Below are positions 17,128 through 24,973 of a DNA stretch of 64,000 bases, one piece after another (position 1 is the stretch's first letter; the number at the start of each line of letters is the position of its first letter). Source of the DNA: Mycolicibacterium sp. TUM20985 (GTDB taxonomy: Bacteria > Actinomycetota > Actinomycetes > Mycobacteriales > Mycobacteriaceae); assembly GCF_030295745.1 (NCBI RefSeq), contig NZ_AP027291.1:3472001-3536000 (forward strand). Reading direction: 5' to 3'. The position numbers and the translations under genes are program-made. The notes below the pieces were generated by a model. The model was not told where the DNA came from. It did not search any database and saw only the letters and a program-made list of their open reading frames with translations.

Positions 17128-17747
17128 GAGAGGCCTCCTATGTGGGTTTGGGTCAGGACGCTTCGCAGCGCGGCGGGGATCGCCGATTCGAGCTGGGATC
17201 GCACCGACGTGGGGACGGGGCGACCCATGATCAGATGTCGGCGCATGGCGCCCATCGGCAAGTCCACGACCGCACACGTCGTCCACTCAACGGTCGTTCG
17301 GGTGGCCCGTCCGTAGAGGCGGCATGCCAGCGCGCCGAGCCCCGCTTTCAGCGGCTTGTTGATCTCGTTCAACTCTGTGACCATTTTTGCGTCGGCCGTC
17401 GTTGCGACGAGGTCCTCACCGCGTAATGACGCCAACAATCGCGCGTCGGGACGATTCCGGCGGGCGAAATCAAAGAGAGCAAAGCCAGCAGCGACCGCAT
17501 CCTGCACAGGGTCTTCTTCGGCGCGCAACGCTTCGAGAAACTCGGCCTGCGAACGCCGCACGGCCCGTACCCACATCGCGGCTAACAGATCATCCACCGT
17601 GGGAAATCGATGATAGATCGATCCCTTTGGCGCGCCGCTGGCCGAAACGATTCGATCAATCCTGACCGACCGCGCACCGCCGGTCAGCACCATCTCCCGC
17701 GCGACGTCGAGTAGACCATCGGTGGAGTGAAGCGCAGGCCTCGGCAT
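17124..17747 (-). CDS. TetR/AcrR-family transcriptional regulator
   Basis: A 207-residue protein. The N-terminal HTH (about 8-55: L-D-V-A-R-E-M-V-L-T-G-G-A-R-S-V-R-I-D-R-I ... G-A-P-K-G-S-I-Y-H-R-F-P-T-V-D-D-L-L) is classic TetR. The C-terminal ligand domain is all-helical. A likely operator (TAGAC-N6-GTCTA) lies 12 bases upstream of the ATG, so it probably represses itself and the coupled SnoaL-like gene. The inducer is unknown. Confidence 0.9.
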   Translation of the reverse strand: MPRPALHSTDGLLDVAREMVLTGGARSVRIDRIVSASGAPKGSIYHRFPTVDDLLAAMWVRAVRRSQAEFLEALRAEEDPVQDAVAAGFALFDFARRNRPDARLLASLRGEDLVATTADAKMVTELNEINKPLKAGLGALACRLYGRATRTTVEWTTCAVVDLPMGAMRRHLIMGRPVPTSVRSQLESAIPAALRSVLTQTHIGGLS

Positions 17748-17758
17748 GGGATAGATAA

Positions 17759-17774
17759 TAGACGAAACGGTCTA
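17759..17774. promoter_or_regulatory. Candidate TetR operator
   Basis: TAGACGAAACGGTCTA: inverted arms TAGAC/GTCTA with a six-base centre, 12 bases upstream of the TetR start at 17747. The size and form match TetR-family half-sites containing TAGAC. Binding is inferred from position and symmetry. Confidence 0.55.
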
Positions 17775-17823
17775 ATATGACCATGGGCGGAGTAGTCGAA
17801 CACCGAGAACGTCACGCCACCCG

Positions 17824-18189
17824 TCACATTCGGCCGGGGTAGACCAGTCCGACTACCAGCGCGGCGACCGCCAGAGAAAAGAATGTGAACCAGTTGATCC
17901 AGCTCGGGAGTCGGGTGTCGCGTGCCCGGATGTGCGCGCCTGCTGCGCACAGAAAGTACAAGACAAGGCCGCATGCTGCGGCGGTCCCGAGCGCTGGCAC
18001 GGCGAAGCCGGTGATCAGCCCGAGTGAGCCTGCGGCCAGCAGAAAGCCCAGCGGGACCTGCCATGTCACGGGCACGCCAAGCCGCTCGGCGGTCTCAGTT
18101 ACCGATTTGTTGTGGGTGAAGTTCAAGACGGACGCGGCAGCGAAGGCAATCGCGGCCACGCCAGTGACTGCAATGTAGGCAGCGAACAT
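17824..18189 (-). CDS. DoxX-like membrane protein
   Basis: A 121-residue protein with four hydrophobic helices, starting M-F-A-A-Y-I-A-V-T-G-V-A-A-I-A-F-A-A-A-S-V-L-N-F. Two further family features are L-G-V-P-V-T-W-Q-V-P-L-G-F-L-L-A-A-G-S-L-G-L-I-T-G and a conserved R-A-R-D loop. It is the DoxX-like type often placed beside MarR or TetR regulators. ATG 18189 was chosen; the frame reaches 18264, but that extension crosses the operators. It is divergent from the IS-disrupted marR gene, so it is the probable MarR target and may now be unrepressed. Confidence 0.8.
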   Translation of the reverse strand: MFAAYIAVTGVAAIAFAAASVLNFTHNKSVTETAERLGVPVTWQVPLGFLLAAGSLGLITGFAVPALGTAAACGLVLYFLCAAGAHIRARDTRLPSWINWFTFFSLAVAALVVGLVYPGRM

Positions 18190-18238
18190 GGGAGTCCTAT
18201 CGGGCAGGCTGGTTTGGCTACATTGCTGACAAATATCG

Positions 18239-18291
18239 CTTGACATCAAGTAACTTAACGCCACGCTACCGAGTGGTTCCTTGATGTCAAG
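18239..18291. promoter_or_regulatory. Paired MarR-type operators
   Basis: CTTGACATCAAG (18239-18250) and CTTGATGTCAAG (18280-18291) are exact reverse complements of each other, and each is itself a near-palindrome (CTTGA/TCAAG). They lie between the divergent DoxX-like and marR genes; 40 bases separate their centres. The form fits MarR dimer sites. Confidence 0.65.
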
Positions 18292-18637
18292 CTAAACTTC
18301 TGGACGTGGACAGTGACTCAGTCGACCGCATCGTGCAGGCTTGGCAGAGTGCTGACCCGCGGCTGGATTCCAGCTCGATTGAGGTCACTGGCCGCCTCCT
18401 TCTGTGCGCGAGCTACTACGAACGTGCCGTCATCGCGGCCCTCGAGCCGTTCGTGAGTGTGGTCACCTGACTTGGCCCCACTTCGGTCGTCGTTCTTCAC
18501 GAATTTTGGCCCCGGCGGGGTGGTGAGCATTCCGGCTGGGTGGGGCGCGGTGTGTCGTCACCAATGTTGGCCCCACCCTCGTTCAGATCGTTCTTGTCGC
18601 CCGTCTTTCCTGACGGTCGTCAGGGAGGTCGGTCAGG

Positions 18638-20167
18638 ATGCGGTCACGCGTGGAACTGTTCGAGCAGATCAGAAGAGACCGGCGGCTCGAGGACTTGTCG
18701 GTCCGTGAGTTGGCGAATCGTCATGGCACACATCGCCGGACGGTCCGTCAAGCTCTTGAGGATGCGGTTCCGCCGCCGCGCAAGGTCTATCCGGCGCGGC
18801 CCCGCCCGGCGGTCGAGGAGTGGGTCGCGGTGATCGACGCCTGGCTGCTGGCCGATGTCGATGCTCCGCGCAAGCAACGGCACACCGCGCGGCGGATCTG
18901 GCAGCGCTTGGTCGCCGAGCATCAGGCCACCTGCTCGGAGGTCACGGTGTCGCGTCATGTCGCAAGACGGCGTGTCGAGCTCGGGTTGGAGACCCGGGAG
19001 GTGTCGATCCCGCAGGCGCATCTGGCTGGCGCTGAGGCCGAGGTCGACTTCGGCGAGTTCTACGCCACCGTCGCCGGGCTGGTGGTGAAGTGTTGGATGT
19101 TCGTGATGCGACTGTCGCACTCGGGCAAAGCGTTTCACGTCGCGTTCGCCACCCAAGCTCAGGAAGCGTTCCTGGAGGGTCACGTGCTGGCCTTCGAGTA
19201 CTTCGGTGGTGTGCCGGGGCGGATCCGGTATGACAACCTCAAACCCGCGGTGATCCGGGTCCTCAAGGGGCGCGACCGCACTGAGTCCGAACGGTTTACC
19301 GCACTACGCAGCCATTATGGGTTCGACTCGTTCTTCTGCCGCCCCGGGATCGACGGGGCGCATGAGAAGGGCGGCGTGGAGGGTGAGATTGGCCGTTTCC
19401 GGCGGCGTCACCTCGTCCCGGTCCCCAGGGTCGGCTCCCTGGCCGAGCTCAACGAGCTGATCGGCGCCGCCGACCTGGTCGACGACGACCGGGTGATCAC
19501 CGGCCGCCCGGTTACCATCGGGGGCGCGTTCGTCATCGAGGCGCCCACGTTGATGGGATTGCCTGCTGAGGCGTTCGACTGCGCCCGGTTACTGCAGGCG
19601 CGGGTCGACAATAGGGCCAGAGTGTCTGTGCGGCAATGTTTTTACTCCGTCCCGGCCCGTTACGCCGGGCGACGCCTCCCGGTGCGGTTGGCGGCCCGGA
19701 CCGTCGAGGTCTACGACGGGCCCCGACTGGTGGCCTCTCATGAACGTGCGGTCGGACGTTACGTCGAGGTGCTGTGCCTGGATCATTACCTCGAGGTCCT
19801 GAAGACCAAACCCGGGGCGCTACCCGGCGCGACGGCACTGGCCCAGGCCAAGGCCCGCGGGGTGTTCACGCAATCGCATCAAAGGTACTGGGATGCAGCC
19901 CGATCCGCTCGCGGCGACGCCAAGGGAACTCGCGCCCTGATCGCTGTCCTGCTGGCGCATCGCACCATGTCAGCCGCCGCACTCATCGCCGCGATGGATC
20001 GGGCGGTCACCTCGGGATGCCTGGACCCCGAGACGGTGATCATCGATGCCCGCCGCGACATGGCCCCGATGGCACCGGTCGCCGCGATCGGCGCGCTGGC
20101 CCGCTACGACCGACCGCCACCCTCGCTGGCCGATTACGACGATCTGCTCACCGGAAGCGACTCATGA
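18638..20167 (+). CDS. istA: IS21-family transposase IstA (element B)
   Basis: A 509-residue DDE transposase. The N-terminal HTH (L-S-V-R-E-L-A-N-R-H-G-T-H-R-R-T-V-R-Q-A-L) is followed by the catalytic core with A-E-V-D-F-G-E-F-Y (Asp), I-R-Y-D-N-L-K-P-A (Asp) and H-E-K-G-G-V-E-G-E-I-G-R-F (Glu). This is the type whose elements end in TTGGCCCC repeats. It is clearly different in sequence from the IstA of element A. Its stop overlaps the istB start (ATGA at 20164-20167). Confidence 0.95.
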   Translation: MRSRVELFEQIRRDRRLEDLSVRELANRHGTHRRTVRQALEDAVPPPRKVYPARPRPAVEEWVAVIDAWLLADVDAPRKQRHTARRIWQRLVAEHQATCSEVTVSRHVARRRVELGLETREVSIPQAHLAGAEAEVDFGEFYATVAGLVVKCWMFVMRLSHSGKAFHVAFATQAQEAFLEGHVLAFEYFGGVPGRIRYDNLKPAVIRVLKGRDRTESERFTALRSHYGFDSFFCRPGIDGAHEKGGVEGEIGRFRRRHLVPVPRVGSLAELNELIGAADLVDDDRVITGRPVTIGGAFVIEAPTLMGLPAEAFDCARLLQARVDNRARVSVRQCFYSVPARYAGRRLPVRLAARTVEVYDGPRLVASHERAVGRYVEVLCLDHYLEVLKTKPGALPGATALAQAKARGVFTQSHQRYWDAARSARGDAKGTRALIAVLLAHRTMSAAALIAAMDRAVTSGCLDPETVIIDARRDMAPMAPVAAIGALARYDRPPPSLADYDDLLTGSDS

Positions 20168-20961
20168 CCACCACGGCCACCAAGACGACGACCGTCGATG
20201 CCGCCGCCCAAGCCTCCATCGGAGCCGCCGCCCGGGAGTTGCACCTGCCGACAGTGCGCACCGAAGCGACCCGCCTCGCTGAGATCGCCGACCGGGAACG
20301 CCACACCCACCTGCGCTACCTTTCCGAAGTGTTGGCCGCCGAGGTCGACGACCGCGCTGAGCGGCGCCGTGCCCGACGCATCAACGAGGCGAAGTTCCCG
20401 AGGCTGAAACGGTTGGCGGAGTTCAACATCGACGCCGTACCCGGCATCGCGCCCGCGACCCTCGGACACCTGGCCGCCGGGCACTACCTGGACGCCGGCG
20501 AACCGGTCGTCCTGCTCGGTGACTCCGGCACCGGCAAGTCCCACCTGCTCATCGGGTTGGGGTTGGCGGCGTGCGAACAAGGCCGCCGGGTCCGCTACGT
20601 CACCACCGCGCAGTTGGTCAACGAGCTCGTCGAGGCCGCCGACGAACGCGTTCTGTCTCGTGTCGTGGCCCGCTACGGCCGCCTCGATCTGCTCTGCCTC
20701 GACGAACTCGGATACGTCCAAATCGACCCTCGCGGAGCGGAATTGCTGTTTCAGATCATCACCGAACGAGAAGAACGGGCCTCGGTCGCGATCGCGACCA
20801 ACCTCCCCTTCAGCGAGTGGGGCACCGTGTTTCCCGACCCGCGCTTAGTCGCCGCCATCGTCGACCGCGTCACCTTCAACGCCCACATCATCGAGACCGG
20901 CACCAAGTCCTACCGACTTCGCACCAGCAAGACGACCACCCGCGCCAAACGAACCACCTAA
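20164..20961 (+). CDS. istB: IS21-family helper ATPase IstB (element B)
   Basis: A 265-residue AAA+ ATPase. Walker A V-L-L-G-D-S-G-T-G-K-S-H-L is near residue 119 and Walker B L-D-L-L-C-L-D-E-L-G-Y near 180, followed by I-A-T-N-L-P-F-S-E-W. This is the IstB-like helper of IS21. ATG 20164 was chosen for the 4-base overlap with istA; the frame continues far upstream but inside istA. Intact. Confidence 0.95.
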   Translation: MTTTATKTTTVDAAAQASIGAAARELHLPTVRTEATRLAEIADRERHTHLRYLSEVLAAEVDDRAERRRARRINEAKFPRLKRLAEFNIDAVPGIAPATLGHLAAGHYLDAGEPVVLLGDSGTGKSHLLIGLGLAACEQGRRVRYVTTAQLVNELVEAADERVLSRVVARYGRLDLLCLDELGYVQIDPRGAELLFQIITEREERASVAIATNLPFSEWGTVFPDPRLVAAIVDRVTFNAHIIETGTKSYRLRTSKTTTRAKRTT

Positions 20962-21514
20962 ACGAGGTGGGGCCAAAATCCGTGACGACGATGGGGCCAA
21001 ATCACTTGACGAAACGCACGTTCGGGCTGAGCGTCGCCGACTTCGACGTCTTGAACACGTTGCGCCGCGTCGGTGACCAGCACGGCAGCAAGCCCACGGA
21101 GATGGCCCGCGCTTCCCTAATCACCACCGGCGCGATGACCTCGCGACTCGACCGCCTCGAACGATCCGGGCTAATCCGCCGCTTGCCCGATCCGGCCGAC
21201 CGGCGGGGGGTCCTCGTCCGCCTCACCCCGCAGGGCACCAGGGTCGCTAGGAAGGCGCTTCAGGAGCTGATAGCCGCTAACGACGTATTCCTGAAGCCTC
21301 TCAACGGAGCGCATCGGGAGTCGATCGCCTCAGCGCTGAAAGTGCTGCTCCTGCACCACGAACCTCAATGAACGCCCGCGCGCCACATGCCGATGCGTTC
21401 ATCCGAGCCAGCTCCCATCCGCACTAACTGACGGGCAATCGACCTGCCGATCATGGCTCTGGAGGATGAGACGAACACGGCGCCGGACCGGCCCATCAAC
21501 CAGAAGGGCACCGC

Positions 21515-21884
21515 ATGACCAACTTCGACGATCTGGCGCAGCACTACATCGGCGCCTGGAACGAAACCGACGCTGCCGCCCGCCCGGGCCGCTGTAGACG
21601 CGCTGTACAGCGCGGACGCCCGCTATAGCGACCCGATGGCCGTCACCGAGGGCAGGGAGGCGATCGCCTCCGCCATTGAGGCGGTACAGGGCCAGTTCCC
21701 CGGATTCGTGTTTTGCCTAGCTGGCCCGGTCGACGGACACCACGACCAGGCGCGATTCAGCTGGGTACTTGTTCCGGCCGGCCAGGAAGCGCCCATCGTA
21801 GGGTTCGACGTCGCCGTCACCGACACAGCTGGCCAGATCCACACCGTGCTCGGGTTCCTGGACAAGGTTCCCGCCGACGCCTGA
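21515..21884 (+). pseudogene. SnoaL-like (NTF2-fold) gene with a one-base frameshift
   Basis: ATG 21515 opens M-T-N-F-D-D-L-A-Q-H-Y-I-G-A-W-N-E-T-D-A-A-A-R, a typical NTF2/SnoaL start. The frame then breaks within cgcccggg (about 21581-21588), where one C is extra. In the other frame the protein continues A-A-V-D-A-L-Y-S-A-D-A-R-Y-S-D-P-M-A and ends G-F-L-D-K-V-P-A-D-A at 21884. Total length would be about 122 residues, normal for the fold. Decay or a sequencing slip are both possible. A GAAGGGCACCGC ribosome-site region precedes the ATG. Confidence 0.8.
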
Positions 21885-21901
21885 CCCTGCGCCGTCACCG
21901 T

Positions 21902-21946
21902 CCGGTGCGAGGCCGGCTGAGTAAGCACTGTCCTGCCTCGCACCGG
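21902..21946 (+). terminator. Long hairpin after the SnoaL-like pseudogene
   Basis: CCGGTGCGAGGC (21902-21913) and GCCTCGCACCGG (21935-21946) are perfect 12-base arms with a 21-base loop, 18 bases after the stop. Likely an intrinsic-type terminator without U-tract. The long loop leaves room for another role. Confidence 0.5.
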
Positions 21947-22162
21947 CGCGTTTCCCGTCTCTTCCCAAAGGAGTGCAGATCATCGCTACCCCCGAAGAGG
22001 CAGCCAGCAGGTGGACCGAACAACCCGGCTTCCGGCCCGGAGTGGTTGGCTCTAGCGCCCTACGCGGTTGCAAGGGGCCTCACGGTCGACACGGCAAGCC
22101 CGCAAGCCCGTAGCAGACCCAGAGTTGTTGTCATGACCTGTGGATCGAGGCGGGTGATGAAC

Positions 22163-22807
22163 CTACATGCCGAAGTGCGTGCGACGCACCGCCGCAACGG
22201 CCTCGGGAAGTCCGCTCACTTCGACTCGCGCGGCTGACTGACGCCCAAAGATGTACAGGAGGGTTTCGCCCGGCGGACCGCTGAGCATAGCCATCGGCTC
22301 GACCGGTCGAACCGTCACCCGCTCGTCGGTTCCGGCCCACTCGATCTCGAGCCCAGAAGCGCGGAGCCGCCGACTCAGGTAGTGGCTCCCGCGGCGCACA
22401 TTTCGCCACAAGGCAGCATCCATTGCCGGCGTGAGGCTGCGGGGCCCATGCCCATTCGCTCTGCGAACGTCCTCGTGGTGAACGAAGAACTCATTCAGAT
22501 TCGGGTATGAGCGGACCCATCCAATGCGGAAAAACCCGACGGGCGGGCCCTCCCGGATCCGCGCGACGAGCCACGCGAAGTCCTTCCTGTCGGCCAGCCT
22601 GACCCTGCGCCCCTCGGCGAATCGTTGGAAGGCACGAGGTAGAGCGATGCAAGGGCCGGCAACGAGATCGCGTTCTCGCAGCACGATGTGGGCGGCGAGA
22701 TCGCGAGCAGTCCAGCCATCGAGCAGTGTGGGAGCGGAAGGACCGAGCGCGTCGAGGAGATCGCAAAGTTCAAGGCGCTCTCGGTTGTCCAGCGAAACAT
22801 CAGCCAT
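22163..22807 (-). CDS. MDMPI/DinB-fold family protein (TIGR03085-like)
   Basis: A 214-residue protein. The N-terminal four-helix fold has the mycothiol-dependent maleylpyruvate isomerase/DinB pattern (R-L-E-L-C-D-L-L-D-A-L-G-P-S-A-P-T-L-L-D-G-W-T-A-R-D-L-A-A-H-I) with the His of A-A-H-I and a second histidine pair N-E-F-F-V-H-H-E-D-V-R-R, candidate metal ligands. This matches the actinobacterial family annotated as TIGR03085 metal-binding proteins, some of which use mycothiol. ATG 22807 overlaps the end of the upstream monooxygenase gene by 8 bases, so the two are an operon. Confidence 0.8.
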   Translation of the reverse strand: MADVSLDNRERLELCDLLDALGPSAPTLLDGWTARDLAAHIVLRERDLVAGPCIALPRAFQRFAEGRRVRLADRKDFAWLVARIREGPPVGFFRIGWVRSYPNLNEFFVHHEDVRRANGHGPRSLTPAMDAALWRNVRRGSHYLSRRLRASGLEIEWAGTDERVTVRPVEPMAMLSGPPGETLLYIFGRQSAARVEVSGLPEAVAAVRRTHFGM

Positions 22808-23924
22808 GAGATCGGCCCCCCAGCAGCCGAGCAAGGTTGTCACGGATGACGATACTGCCTCGGGATCGGGGTACCAGCAGCATTGCCGATGCGGTGAAGC
22901 CACGCTGCCGTCTCTTCACCAGTACGCGGTGGCGCTGTTCGTAGCGGGCCACTGCGGAGGGCAGGTCGGCGGGCGCGCGGGCGAGCTCCTCGGCGAGGGT
23001 GTGGGCTCCAGCGATGGCTAGGGTAGATCCGTCGCCGAACAGCGACAGGCTCGAAGCCGCGTCGCCGAGCAATGTCACGTGACCGGTCGACCAGTGCGGC
23101 AATCGAACTCGGCTGACCGAGTCGAAGTACAGGTCGTCCGCCGCCTGCAACTGGTCGAGGTATCTGCTGAAACAGCCGAGCCGTCCGGCGAACGCTTGGG
23201 TGACCATTCGGGTGTGCGAGGCAAGGTCGGAACGATCGAGTCCAGGCACGGCGGGATGCCGGAACATGAACGCGGCCCCTGGGGTTCCAGATGCCGGATG
23301 GACGACGAACGCACGGCCTGGGGTATTGACCATCACCACCTGGTGTTCGTCGCGGATCGGCCGGTCCACCTCTACGGTCGCCACGTACATGCCCATGTGC
23401 CGGATGAAGTCCGCCTCGGGTCCGAAGGTAAGTCGGCGCACCGTCGAATGCAGCCCGTCGGCGCCGACCACCAGGTCGAACCGCTCGGGCTCGGCGTGCT
23501 GGAAGCCGACCTGAACCCCGTCGCCGGTCTGCGTCAGCTCGGTGATCGTGTCGCCCCAGCGGATTTCGGTGTTAGCGCCAGCGGCCGACAGCAGAATCGC
23601 GGCCAGGTCGGCGCGCGCGATCTCCACCTCGCGATCCCCGGCAGAACCCTGAAAGGTCCTCATGTTGAACCCGCCTCGCTCGCGCCCGTCGGCATCGACG
23701 AAAGCGAGCCGGTTCACCTGCGTAGCCGCGGCACGTAGCTCCGGCATGATCCCCATTTGCTCGACCACGTCGGCTGCTGGTCCTTTGACGTCGACCGGAT
23801 GACCACTCGAACGCTGCCCGGCGGCGTGCTCGACCAACGTGACCGTGAACGCTTTCCGTGCAAGCCAATACGCCAGAGTGGATCCCGCTATGCCGGCACC
23901 CGAGATCAACACGCTGGCACCCAC
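22800..23924 (-). CDS. FAD-dependent aromatic-type monooxygenase (PHBH fold)
   Basis: A 374-residue protein. The N-terminal Rossmann motif (V-L-I-S-G-A-G-I-A-G-S-T-L-A-Y-W-L), the DG-type middle motif (D-L-V-V-G-A-D-G-L-H-S-T-V-R-R) and the FAD ribityl motif (V-T-L-L-G-D-A-A-S-S-L-S-L-F-G-D-G) are all present, defining a group A flavin monooxygenase. These hydroxylate aromatics, antibiotics such as tetracyclines, or other hydrophobic substrates with NAD(P)H. The gene is divergent from a TetR regulator and separated from it by a 56-base inverted-repeat region, so an inducible detoxification or catabolic unit with the downstream MDMPI-fold gene is likely. Confidence 0.9.
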   Translation of the reverse strand: MGASVLISGAGIAGSTLAYWLARKAFTVTLVEHAAGQRSSGHPVDVKGPAADVVEQMGIMPELRAAATQVNRLAFVDADGRERGGFNMRTFQGSAGDREVEIARADLAAILLSAAGANTEIRWGDTITELTQTGDGVQVGFQHAEPERFDLVVGADGLHSTVRRLTFGPEADFIRHMGMYVATVEVDRPIRDEHQVVMVNTPGRAFVVHPASGTPGAAFMFRHPAVPGLDRSDLASHTRMVTQAFAGRLGCFSRYLDQLQAADDLYFDSVSRVRLPHWSTGHVTLLGDAASSLSLFGDGSTLAIAGAHTLAEELARAPADLPSAVARYEQRHRVLVKRRQRGFTASAMLLVPRSRGSIVIRDNLARLLGGRSHG

Positions 23925-23944
23925 GGCTGCATCCCTCCGATCGA

Positions 23945-24000
23945 GTGGACGAATTTCGTCCGCTTAGTTACGTTACGGTAAGCGGAAGAAATTCGTCCAC
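23945..24000. promoter_or_regulatory. Long inverted repeat between monooxygenase and TetR genes (operator)
   Basis: Arms at 23945-23966 (GTGGACGAATTTCGTCC...) and 23979-24000 are inverted copies of 22 bases with one mismatch, separated by GTTACGTTACGG. It lies 20 bases from each gene's start region and covers the whole divergent promoter interval. Each arm contains its own smaller palindrome (GACGAATTTCGTC), so two TetR dimers could bind. Confidence 0.75.
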
Positions 24001-24022
24001 CTATCCCGGAAAGGTGCGGGCG

Positions 24023-24598
24023 TTGACCAGTCCGTTGCGATCCGACGCGCGCAGCAACCGCGATCAGATCTTGGCCGCGGCCGAGATCGTGTTTCGCGAG
24101 CAGGGCGTCGACGTGCCGATGAAGATGATCGCTGATCGCGCGGGCGTCGGTGTCGGCACCCTGTACCGTCGGTTCCCGAATCGCACCGCGCTGATCGGCG
24201 CTGCGGGGCACGAGTATCTCAGGGGCCTGGCGAATCTGGCCGAGACAACCCGCGACGAGGCAGGCGGTGCCTGGCCCGGCCTGTGCCGCTTGCTGCGGGA
24301 ATGCGCCGAATTGCGTTTGGGTGCACTGGCATCCGCGCTAGAACCAACCCTACATGCAGGCACCCTTAGCCACCCGAACCTCACCGGAGTCCGGACCACG
24401 GTGGCCGACCGGGTTGTCGCCCTGACCGCGCAGGCCCAGGCTGACGGCGACCTGCGCCCAGACGTCACCCCGCAGGACGTGGCCAACCTGATGACACTGC
24501 AGATCTACGTGCGTCCGGGCGAGTCCTATGCCGAGGCCGCCCGGCGCACGATGGACATCGTGCTGGACGGTCTGAGCCCCCGCCGGAGATCGCCTTAA
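24023..24598 (+). CDS. TetR-family transcriptional regulator
   Basis: A 191-residue protein. The HTH is at about 10-55 (N-R-D-Q-I-L-A-A-A-E-I-V-F-R-E-Q-G-V-D-V-P-M-K-M-I-A-D-R-A-G-V-G-V-G-T-L-Y-R-R-F), followed by a C-terminal helical domain of the SbtR/TetR_C_33-like type. The TTG at 24023 is preferred because GGAAAGG ends 8 bases before it; GTG 24014 is the alternative. The frame is open to 23858 but that crosses the operator. Presumed repressor of itself and of the divergent monooxygenase operon. Confidence 0.85.
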   Translation: MTSPLRSDARSNRDQILAAAEIVFREQGVDVPMKMIADRAGVGVGTLYRRFPNRTALIGAAGHEYLRGLANLAETTRDEAGGAWPGLCRLLRECAELRLGALASALEPTLHAGTLSHPNLTGVRTTVADRVVALTAQAQADGDLRPDVTPQDVANLMTLQIYVRPGESYAEAARRTMDIVLDGLSPRRRSP

Positions 24599-24786
24599 GC
24601 AATTCCTGCCCGTGCCCAACGCACCACCGGGACCAAGCGCTCACTGTGGCTCAGGTTGGCGTGGCCCGAATACCGTTCGTCTGGCTAGCCCCGGTCTGTG
24701 GCCCTATTTGGGCCCTATGACACCGTGCGATGAATATCCGATTGGACGGCGCTTCGGCCAAAACCGCCCATGAGCTGCGGCTTCCC

Positions 24787-24861
24787 TGGTGGTCCCGGCT
24801 GGTATCGAACCAGCGACCTTCCGCGTGTGAGGCGGACGCTCTCCCACTGAGCTACGAGACC
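24787..24861 (-). tRNA. tRNA-Val (anticodon CAC)
   Basis: Minus-strand cloverleaf: acceptor GGTCTCG/CGGGACC, D-arm GCTC...GAGC, anticodon arm TCCGC-CTCACAC-GCGGA, T-arm GCTGG-TTCGATA-CCAGC, discriminator A and an encoded CCA (24787-24789). The anticodon CAC reads GUG. Confidence 0.93.
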
Positions 24862-24973
24862 GAGGAGGCACCGGTCAATGACCGATGGACGACGAACATT
24901 ATCACGCACGGGCTTGGCCCCGAGAATCCCGACTGCGTCCATCGGAGAACACCCCGGCGGTATGGTCCCGCCC

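Larger units (their letters stand above)
18454..21018 (+). mobile_element. Complete IS21-family element B (2,565 bp) inserted in marR, 6-bp target duplication
   Basis: The terminal 26 bases of the left end (from 18454, beginning TGAGTGTGGTCACC) and the right end (rc beginning TGCGTTTCGTCAAG) agree at about 19-20 positions and both run into TTGGCCCC. Further TTGGCCCC copies occur at about 18505-18513 and 18567-18574 on the left and at 20968-20975 on the right. CGTTCG flanks both sides (18448-18453, 21019-21024). It carries istA and istB of a lineage different from element A. Confidence 0.93.
18306..21371 (+). pseudogene. MarR-family regulator gene split by IS21 element B
   Basis: The 5' part (GTG 18306 to 18453) encodes V-D-S-D-S-V-D-R-I-V-Q-A-W-Q ... 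A-L-E-P-F. The 3' part (21025-21371) encodes G-L-S-V-A-D-F-D-V-L-N-T-L-R-R, then the winged helix (M-A-R-A-S-L-I-T-T-G-A-M-T-S-R-L-D-R-L-E-R-S-G-L, D-R-R-G-V-L-V-R-L-T). Removing the element and one copy of the CGTTCG duplication rejoins them in frame to a 164-residue MarR of normal length. As it stands the first half terminates inside the element, so no functional repressor should be made. The paired operators upstream suggest it repressed itself and the DoxX-like gene. Confidence 0.93.

Noticed and set aside
18454..21018. Reading elements A and B as two copies of the same IS21
   Set aside because: Their end repeats (ATGGGACCACC versus TTGGCCCC) and IstA/IstB sequences are clearly different.
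21974..22112. Short GTG frame beginning V-Q-I-I-A-T-P-E-E-A after an AAAGGAG site
   Set aside because: 46 codons with no recognisable domain; may be a truncated gene start but too weak to list.
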